Shown here one piece after another: positions 58,502 through 64,000 of a DNA stretch of 64,000 bases; the stretch's first letter is position 1; the number at the start of each line of letters is the position of its first letter. The position numbers were made by a program, and so were the translations under genes. The notes beneath the pieces are model-generated. The model was not told the origin of the DNA, ran no database searches, and saw only the letters and a program-made list of their open reading frames with translations. The DNA is taken from the NCBI RefSeq assembly GCF_000416235.1, contig NZ_ATLO01000017.1, forward strand, positions 1 through 64,000, in the 5' to 3' direction. The DNA is from Pseudomonas sp. CFII64 (lineage in GTDB: Bacteria; Pseudomonadota; Gammaproteobacteria; Pseudomonadales; Pseudomonadaceae).

Positions 58502-60639
58502 GAGGCATTCGCCATGGAGGGAATCGGGGCGCCGCTGGGAGTGCGGCGATTGGAGATGTCCGTCAGGCTGATGGTGCCCACCGCCTGCAAGTTGTATTCA
58601 CCCGCCAGTTCACGGAACGACAGCACCGACAGTTCCAGTTCGCCGCGCACCACCAGCCGACGCATGCCACGGCGCAATTCCGGGTGCACCAGCAACACCG
58701 TGCGATCATCGTCGGGCAAGCGTTCGCACACCTGACGCAATTGCGTGACCAGGGTGCGGCTGATCTGTTCGGGAATGGCGTCGCGATTGTTTTCCTGGCG
58801 ACGCAGGCCGGAGCGCAGCTGTTCTTCCAGCGCAGGGGCCAGCACGAAAGCGCTGATAACCCGGTTGCGATCAGCGAATTGATGGCTGATCTGCCGCGCC
58901 AGACAAGCGCGTAAATGCTCAGCCAGCCGCGCGGCATCCGGCTCGCGACTGCCCCACTCGACCATGCACTCCAGCAGCGCCCGCTGATTGCGGATCGACA
59001 CGCCTTCGGCAATCAGATAACGCAGGGCTTCGGCGACGCGCTGCAACGGCACGATGCGCAGCACTTCCTTGACCAGTTCGCCGTAAGTGGTCTCCATGCG
59101 TTCAAGAATCGCCCGGGTTTCCTGAATGCCGAGAAAGTCGGCGGCGTAACGCCGCAAGGTGCGATCGACCACGGCGCGCAGCACTTCATCGGCAAACAGG
59201 AAACCGACGCCCGCTTCCTGCAGGCTGTCCTGATGCTGCAGTTCGATCCATTGCGCGGTATGCCGACTCAGCGGCGAATCAGCTTCCAGCGCCGGGATTT
59301 CCAGCAGGTTCGCGTGCACCGGATCGTCCTTGAGCAGCAAGCAATCGGCGGGCAATTCACCTTCGCTGACCGGCACACCTTCCAGCTCGATCGCAAAGCG
59401 ATTGGCGGCCATGGCGCGGTCGACGTAGATATCCGGCACCGGTACTTCGATGCCCAGATCACCGCGAATTTCGTGGCACAACGACTCGACCCGCTGGCGC
59501 AACGGCAACTCCGGCGCGGCCTGCGCCAAACCCGAGCCAATGCTCAGCAGAATGCGGCTGTCCAAAGGTTTGGCGAAGGTCTCGGCTTGTTCAACCGGTT
59601 CCTGTTCCTGCGTCGGCAACTCCACCAGCTCCTCAGCGGCCGGCGTGTTTGCCAGGCGTTCACGACGGAATATCACGAACGCCGCCCCGCCGAACACGCC
59701 AGCCAGCACCAGGAACACCGGCCAGGGAAAACCCGGCAACAATGCAACGCCGAGCATGATCAGCGCGGTCAAGGCCAAAGCCCGATGACTGGCGCCCAGT
59801 TGGCGGAGGATTTCCGTACCCAGATCGCTTTGCGCGTCATCACTGTTGACCCGCGTCACCACAGTGCCCGCCGCAACGGAAATCAGCAGCGCCGGAATCT
59901 GCGCAATCAGGCCGTCGCCAACGGTCAGCAGCGAATAGGTATGGACCGCATCGCCAAAGGCCATGTCGCGCTCCACCATGCCGATCATGATCCCGCCCAA
60001 CAGGTTCACCGAGAGGATCACCAGCCCGGCGATGGCATCGCCTTTGACGAACTTCATGGCGCCATCCATCGCGCCGAACATCTGGCTTTCGCGCTCCAGA
60101 CGCGAGCGGCGACGGCGCGCTTCGGGCTGGTCGATGTCGCCGTTGCGCAAGTCGTTATCGATGCTCATCTGCTTGCCGGGCATGGCGTCCAGGGTGAAAC
60201 GCGCGGCAACTTCCGCGACGCGTTCAGCACCTTTGGTGATCACCACGAACTGCGCCACGGTAATGATCAGAAACACCACCAGCCCGACCACCACTTGCCC
60301 GGCAATCACAAAATCACCGAACGCCTTGACGATGTGCCCGGCATTGCCGTCCAGCAGGATCAAACGTGTGGTGGTGATCGACAGCGACAGGCGAAACAGC
60401 GTGCTGAGCAGAATCAACGGCGGCAGTGCCGAGAATTCCACCGAATGGGAAATATAGAAAGCGACAATCAGAATCAGGATGCTCAGGGCGATGTTCAGGC
60501 CGATGAGCATGTCCACCAGCCAGGTCGGCAGCGGAATGATCATCATCACGATGGCCATCAGCATGAACGCCACGATGATCACGTCACTGCGTTGCGCGGC
60601 AATACGCGCCAGGGCGTTGAGCTTGTTCATGACCATCAT
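58498..60639 (-). CDS. sctV: T3SS export gate protein SctV
   Basis: A 713-residue FlhA/YscV/RhcV homologue. Seven or eight membrane helices lie in the first 320 residues, with the FHIPEP signature RFTLDAMPGKQMSIDNDLRNGDID (about 145-170). A large cytosolic domain follows (about 370-713), which forms the nonameric ring that receives substrate-chaperone complexes. I chose the ATG at 60639, which overlaps the upstream stop (ATGA); ATGs at 60636 and 60630 are alternatives. Confidence 0.96.
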   Translation of the reverse strand: MMVMNKLNALARIAAQRSDVIIVAFMLMAIVMMIIPLPTWLVDMLIGLNIALSILILIVAFYISHSVEFSALPPLILLSTLFRLSLSITTTRLILLDGNAGHIVKAFGDFVIAGQVVVGLVVFLIITVAQFVVITKGAERVAEVAARFTLDAMPGKQMSIDNDLRNGDIDQPEARRRRSRLERESQMFGAMDGAMKFVKGDAIAGLVILSVNLLGGIMIGMVERDMAFGDAVHTYSLLTVGDGLIAQIPALLISVAAGTVVTRVNSDDAQSDLGTEILRQLGASHRALALTALIMLGVALLPGFPWPVFLVLAGVFGGAAFVIFRRERLANTPAAEELVELPTQEQEPVEQAETFAKPLDSRILLSIGSGLAQAAPELPLRQRVESLCHEIRGDLGIEVPVPDIYVDRAMAANRFAIELEGVPVSEGELPADCLLLKDDPVHANLLEIPALEADSPLSRHTAQWIELQHQDSLQEAGVGFLFADEVLRAVVDRTLRRYAADFLGIQETRAILERMETTYGELVKEVLRIVPLQRVAEALRYLIAEGVSIRNQRALLECMVEWGSREPDAARLAEHLRACLARQISHQFADRNRVISAFVLAPALEEQLRSGLRRQENNRDAIPEQISRTLVTQLRQVCERLPDDDRTVLLVHPELRRGMRRLVVRGELELSVLSFRELAGEYNLQAVGTISLTDISNRRTPSGAPIPSMANAS

Positions 60640-60974
60640 TGCGCGGCTCTCCGGGCGGTGAGGTAGCGTTTGAAACACTGCCGCGCTTCGTCCTTGCGCG
60701 CGCCGCTCCACAAGGCGCGACTGCGCAACAGCAGCAGCGGCGGCGACTCACCTTCGTGGTCCACCAGACGATCCAGCGCCGCCAACGCGCGATCCGCCTG
60801 GCCGCTGTCGGTAAATGCCATCACCAGATTGCGCAACAGCGCCGGATCGGTTGGCGCCAGCTGCACGGCAATCAGCAACATGACCAGCGCCCGCTGTGAC
60901 TGGCCGCCACGTCGATACAGTTCGCCCATGCCCTTGAGCAGTTCAACGCAGTCCTGTTCGTCGCGAACGCTCAT
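60636..60974 (-). CDS. TPR protein, SctY-like (YscY/y4yS position)
   Basis: A 112-residue TPR protein with three units (LLKGMGELYRRGGQSQRALVMLLIAVQLAPTDPALLRNLVMAFTDSGQADRALAALDRLVD...). It lies just upstream of sctV and just downstream of an SctX-like gene, as YscY lies beside YscV and YscX in the Ysc group; rhizobial y4yS is another comparison. YscY is a chaperone-like partner of YscX and YscV. Both neighbours overlap by four bases. The match is by size, fold and place, not close sequence. Confidence 0.65.
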   Translation of the reverse strand: MSVRDEQDCVELLKGMGELYRRGGQSQRALVMLLIAVQLAPTDPALLRNLVMAFTDSGQADRALAALDRLVDHEGESPPLLLLRSRALWSGARKDEARQCFKRYLTARRAAQ

Positions 60975-61330
60975 TCCTGCACCTCTGCGCGCTGCTGTTC
61001 GAGGGTGCGACGCAAGTAGATTTCTTCGCGGATCAGCTCGTGGGCCAGGGTTTTGATTTCCGGCTCGGCGTCCAGCGCCGGCAGCACGGTGTGCAAGACG
61101 TAATCGAGAATTTCCAGGGAGCGGGCGCTGCCGAACAACTCAGGATTGACCGCGCCGGTCACGCCCGATTGCGCCACTTCGCCGCGTAATGAACGTCGGG
61201 CGAGGATCTCGCGCTTGCTCAGCAGCGCATCGAAACGCGCGCCTTGCCGGGGGCTGATCGGCCGAACGCCTTCAACCGGCGGGGCTTTGTCAGTCGTGGT
61301 GGGCAGCAGTGGGCGCGGGTCGATTCTCAT
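60971..61330 (-). CDS. Small SctX-like T3SS protein
   Basis: A 119-residue protein: a disordered, Pro-rich first half, then a helical region (LEILDYVLHTVLPALDAEPEIKTLAHELIREEIYLRRTLEQQR). Size and pattern, and the adjacent TPR gene, recall YscX. It overlaps sctD and the TPR gene by four bases each, so it is certainly part of the operon. Sequence identity to YscX is too low to be sure; an SctX label is tentative. Confidence 0.5.
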   Translation of the reverse strand: MRIDPRPLLPTTTDKAPPVEGVRPISPRQGARFDALLSKREILARRSLRGEVAQSGVTGAVNPELFGSARSLEILDYVLHTVLPALDAEPEIKTLAHELIREEIYLRRTLEQQRAEVQE

Positions 61331-62277
61331 AGGGTGAAGGTGAACCTCTCTTCACCACGGGCGAGAATCACCTGATTGTTTTCGATGCTTTGCAGCGTCC
61401 AGTTATCCGCCAGCGCAGCACCGGGATACAGGCGCTTGCCGCTGTCGTTGATCACGTAGGGATTGGGGCCGAACCACACCGCCTGAAGACGCACACGCGG
61501 CTTGGCAACTTCAGCGCCCGCTACCACGCCGGGATGCAACACGACCTGCTGGCCGAAACGCCCGTCGAAGGCTTGCTGCACCTGAGTCCACCGGGCCTTC
61601 TGAGCGGGGTCGAAACTGCCTGCGACATTCAGCTGACCATCGATCTCGTTGACCTTGATCCGGTCCAGATTCGCGGCACGCAATTGCGCCTCAAGCCAGA
61701 GACGCGCCTGCCCGACAGTCTGCGCACGCTCATCGACGATGGGCGTTGCGACAGGTGCGGGTAACGCCAGGGCCGGCAGCGGCTCACCGCGAAAGGCGAA
61801 CGCACCGACACACAAAAACATCAGCACCAGCGCGACGATCCATCGCGGCTTGCGCTGCCAGATGGGCGCAACCTGATCCGCCGGTGGTTTGCCAAGCGGG
61901 TCGCTGTCGCTGGTCAAAGTCAGGCGCGCGCTGCCCAGGCGGATGTCCAGCGGCAGACGCGCACGATGCCCTCTGCCTGCGGGAATTCTGATTTCCCGGG
62001 CATCCTGACTGAACACGCTGACGTCGGCGCCAAGCGCTTCGACGGCCACCTGGCCATTGGCAAAACGCAGGGCCATATGGCGTTCGGCAATGCCGCTGTC
62101 GCTGAGCAACAAATCAGCGCTGGCGGCACTGCCAATAATGTAGACGGACTTGTCCAGGGCAAGGCAAACCCCCTGGTGCAGACCGTGGGTGATGCTGAGC
62201 ACCGGAGTGCTTTTACCCTGGGCCGCTGAACCGGGTTCAGAGCCGGGCATGGAGAGCAAGGAAACGAGGGCTGTCAT
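61327..62277 (-). CDS. sctD: T3SS inner-membrane ring protein SctD
   Basis: A 316-residue single-pass membrane protein. Its cytosolic FHA-like domain is at about residues 25-125 (LDKSVYIIGSAASADLLLSDSGIAERHMALRF). One membrane helix spans about 150-165 (WIVALVLMFLCVGAFAF), and a periplasmic ring-building part follows (LEAQLRAANLDRIKVNEIDGQLNVAGSFD), as in YscD/y4yQ. The start at 62277 skips an N-terminal stretch without homology. It follows a small gene by about 130 bp and overlaps the SctX-like gene. Confidence 0.85.
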   Translation of the reverse strand: MTALVSLLSMPGSEPGSAAQGKSTPVLSITHGLHQGVCLALDKSVYIIGSAASADLLLSDSGIAERHMALRFANGQVAVEALGADVSVFSQDAREIRIPAGRGHRARLPLDIRLGSARLTLTSDSDPLGKPPADQVAPIWQRKPRWIVALVLMFLCVGAFAFRGEPLPALALPAPVATPIVDERAQTVGQARLWLEAQLRAANLDRIKVNEIDGQLNVAGSFDPAQKARWTQVQQAFDGRFGQQVVLHPGVVAGAEVAKPRVRLQAVWFGPNPYVINDSGKRLYPGAALADNWTLQSIENNQVILARGEERFTFTL

Positions 62278-62405
62278 GATCGAGTTACCCGTGTGGGATG
62301 CGCAGCCGGTGGCGCGAAGGACGCCGAGCAAAAACGGTCGATCGAAGCGAAGCGATTACAACAGGCAGACATGCGGACAGCGTTGGCGCTGCCCGCATGA
62401 CGACG

Positions 62406-62570
62406 TCAGTTCTGAGGCCGTTGCTTGGTCGCATCGAGCTCAGCTTTCTTGGCTGTGGTCAGCTCGGTAATCTTTGCCGACTTCTCGATAGCCATATCGA
62501 AAGTAGCTTCCATCTTTGCGATAGCTGCATCTGCGCCGCCGCCGGAGCTTGCTGGAGGGACTTCACTCAT
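62406..62570 (-). CDS. Candidate needle/pilus subunit (SctF-like), 54 aa
   Basis: A 54-residue peptide with a strong AAGGAG seven bases before its ATG, the best ribosome site of the cluster. It opens with a Ser/Gly/Pro-rich stretch (SEVPPASSGGGADAA) and continues as a helical region (IAKMEATFDMAIEKSAKITELTTAKKAELDATK), with no signal peptide. Size, composition, high predicted translation and place at the head of the sctD operon fit a needle or pilin subunit (SctF/NopA type), but the PSD/N turn of Ysc needles is absent and identity is not established. Confidence 0.4.
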   Translation of the reverse strand: MSEVPPASSGGGADAAIAKMEATFDMAIEKSAKITELTTAKKAELDATKQRPQN

Positions 62571-62678
62571 TTTGGATCTCCTTGCATGGATGGGGATGTC
62601 TTCAGCCGCTATGCGGCAAACTGATAGAGCATGCGCAACAGTCAATCCTGATAGTGCCAGGCAACTTGTTCATTACCC

Positions 62679-62706
62679 GGAACCCGGACTGCCTTGCACC
62701 CATTGA
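62679..62706 (+). promoter_or_regulatory. hrp-box-like sequence
   Basis: GGAACC, 15 bases, CCATTGA approximates the HrpL promoter consensus GGAACC-N15/16-CCACNNA (one mismatch). It lies in the gap between the SctF-like gene and the repeat protein, reading toward the latter but 585 bp upstream. A chance match is possible. Confidence 0.25.
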
Positions 62707-62734
62707 TAGTACGCAGATGAAATAACTCGACGCT

Positions 62735-62750
62735 GTGAAAACTTGTGAAA
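62735..62750 (+). promoter_or_regulatory. GTGAAA direct-repeat pair, 10-bp period
   Basis: GTGAAA at 62735 and 62745, exactly one helical turn apart. The same pair with the same spacing recurs at 62971-62986. Response-regulator-type winged-helix proteins bind such repeats. Confidence 0.4.
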
Positions 62751-62950
62751 GGTTTGCTGCAGTAAAAGCCATTAAAAATATAACGCGATATCATTTAGCC
62801 TTCACTGACTTCAACCTAGTAAACATTAGTGTCGGAAGTTTTTACCGGCAAAAAGTGAACTTTATTTATATTCATTGTCATGTGCGTAACAACCTGCCCT
62901 GCAAGGGTTTCACACCTATCAGCGCAAAGGGCAAATGCTGCGAAATCGGT

Positions 62951-63000
62951 GTGAAGCGGCATGCGCGGTTGTGAAATGTTGTGAAACAAAGACCGTGAAC
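62951..63000 (+). promoter_or_regulatory. GTGAA repeat cluster
   Basis: GTGAAG at 62951, GTGAAA at 62971 and 62981, and GTGAAC at 62995. The first three are spaced in multiples of 10 bp. An inverted TTTCAC is at 62908. All lie in the 720-bp gap before the repeat protein. Confidence 0.4.
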
Positions 63001-63290
63001 CGCCTATATTCATTGGGCTCTGATAGTGTCCCAGCGTATTCAGACGCTGCATGCCTCTGCACCGCCGCAGCCTGTAATTCATTTGAGGCGGCTTGATCAG
63101 ATGCGCACTGCATCACACTTCAAGTATCTGCTACTTGGTCTTTGATCGACCTGGATCATGCACTGAGCAATGCACTACTTGATAACTGACTATTAATAAC
63201 TGCCCATTCATACCCGCTGGATCGATACTTCCTTTCAATCAGCCCGTACCGCACTGTCAGGCTGACCGGTTAAAACAGGAGTTAAAACAT

Positions 63291-64000
63291 ATGTCGACTC
63301 GCCCCCTGACTAACACGCCCGATGCCAAACCGCTGACACGGGGAACACCGCCAAAAACCTTGTTCACTTCAGTGCTCAAGAGCAGCGTCAAGAATGCCGA
63401 TTCCTATCGTCCGGCGACGCCCGATGAAAAAGCTCCAGCGCTCAAGGACTATCAGTCCATTGAAGAGCCGGGCACGGTGGCGGCAGACACGGTGCGTTTC
63501 GTCACCCAGGGCGGCGAGCAGGTGTTGGTCAGCAAGTCGTCGAACCCCAAGCTCTATAAACAGGTGGTGGAAGATCGCCCGGCCCTGCAATCGATCAAGC
63601 AAAGCCAGGCCGAGGGTTACTCGCTGGCCGATAAAGACACCGCAGCGCCGGCCACGCTGGGGGATTATGGTTTCATCGGCCCTGCGGACGAAAAAGGCCC
63701 GGGCCTGATTCGCTACACCACTGCGGACGGCAAAAGCGTGATCGTCGCCGAGCAGGATAATCCGGAGCTGTTCAAGCAGGTTAGCGCCGACTTCAAGGCC
63801 TTGACCGGTATCCATGCCAGCGAAGCCGAAGGCTATCAGCGCGTGGCGCCCGATCAGGACGGCCCCGAAAAATTCGGCGATTTCCAGATCATCGGGCCTG
63901 CCGAAGAAGTCGGGCCTGGCGTGGTGCGTTATGTCACTCAGGACGGCAAGAAGTACGTGGTCTCGGAACGGGAAAATCCGACCGTGTTCAAACAGGCCAA
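63291..64000 (+). CDS. T3SS-linked protein with 72-residue tandem repeats (cut by window end)
   Basis: An ATG at 63291 with CAGGAG upstream opens a frame of 236 codons to the window edge. There is no signal peptide; the first 40 residues are Ser/Thr/Pro-rich, as in many T3SS substrates. From about residue 36 the sequence repeats every 72 residues: D-Y/F at 53, 125 and 197, and K-Q-V/A at 90, 162 and 234. Each unit holds a G-D-Y/F...IGP...G...VRY.T.DGK...NP..FKQ pattern. It is the first gene on the plus strand beside the T3SS, so an exported product is plausible, but I do not recognise the family. Confidence 0.7.
   Translation, partial: MSTRPLTNTPDAKPLTRGTPPKTLFTSVLKSSVKNADSYRPATPDEKAPALKDYQSIEEPGTVAADTVRFVTQGGEQVLVSKSSNPKLYKQVVEDRPALQSIKQSQAEGYSLADKDTAAPATLGDYGFIGPADEKGPGLIRYTTADGKSVIVAEQDNPELFKQVSADFKALTGIHASEAEGYQRVAPDQDGPEKFGDFQIIGPAEEVGPGVVRYVTQDGKKYVVSERENPTVFKQA

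Noticed and set aside
58915..60666. 583-codon frame opposite sctV
   Set aside because: Antisense to SctV, biased His/Gln/Arg composition, no start signals.
62735..62974. 79-codon frame in the T3SS gap
   Set aside because: No ribosome site, unusual composition (Ile/Asn/Cys/Lys-rich) and it spans the GTGAAA repeats; the region reads as promoter DNA.
62571..63290. Search for a rhizobial tts box
   Set aside because: No sequence close to the tts-box consensus was seen.

Overview
The window is chromosomal DNA of a fluorescent-lineage Pseudomonas (P. syringae / P. fluorescens type). I infer this from the gene content and order: amrZ, mgtE, tRNA genes, rsmA/csrA, lysC, alaS; the aot-argR-aru arginine succinyltransferase block; phhR-phhABC with arfB and an aroP-type permease nearby. 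Two families of Pseudomonas-type REP palindromes are scattered through the gaps. No phage, insertion sequence or CRISPR array is visible.

Positions 1-11250 are housekeeping: tRNA-Arg(CCU), two small membrane proteins, amrZ behind a possible AlgU promoter, mgtE, two identical tRNA-Arg(ACG), tRNA-Ser(GCU), csrA/rsmA, lysC, alaS and a threonine aldolase. An FMN riboswitch then precedes a type II lumazine synthase gene. Positions 11379-24750 hold arginine uptake and catabolism, all on the minus strand: aotJQMOP (transporter), argR (regulator) and aruCFG-astDB-(96 aa)-astE (pathway). Positions 24751-25822 are non-coding and repeat-rich. Acetyl-CoA synthetase, a DUF2790 protein, phhR and the divergent phhABC operon follow to 32848.

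Positions 33100-42913 carry two very small genes, an MFS exporter, arfB, an amino acid permease, an ABC-2 exporter pair, a glutathione transferase, fadE and a PA2817-like gene.

From 43654 the window becomes accessory. A large regulator (OmpR/ToxR-type winged helix plus STAND NTPase plus helical repeats) lies next to a nearly complete type III secretion system (46822-62570, minus strand). The gene order sctC1-x-I-J-K-L-N-O-Q-R-S-T-U matches the rhizobial nolW-nolB-nolT-nolU-nolV-rhcN order and, as I recall it, the second T3SS of some P. syringae strains. A second minus-strand block, (F?)-D-X-Y-V-C2, lies upstream of it.

The secretin is split. A short T3SS-type N-domain protein (RhcC1) and a Tad/CpaC-type secretin (RhcC2) flank a CpaD-like lipoprotein and a TadD-like TPR lipoprotein. 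This looks like a Tad pilus outer-membrane module built into a T3SS. SctU lacks the NPTH autocleavage motif (it reads GTAN), and sctQ has an internal start with a good Shine-Dalgarno. A plus-strand gene running off the right edge encodes a protein of tandem 72-residue repeats. The roughly 720-bp gap between it and the T3SS holds helically phased GTGAAA repeats that may be regulator sites. No translocator, chaperone or known effector gene lies inside the window.
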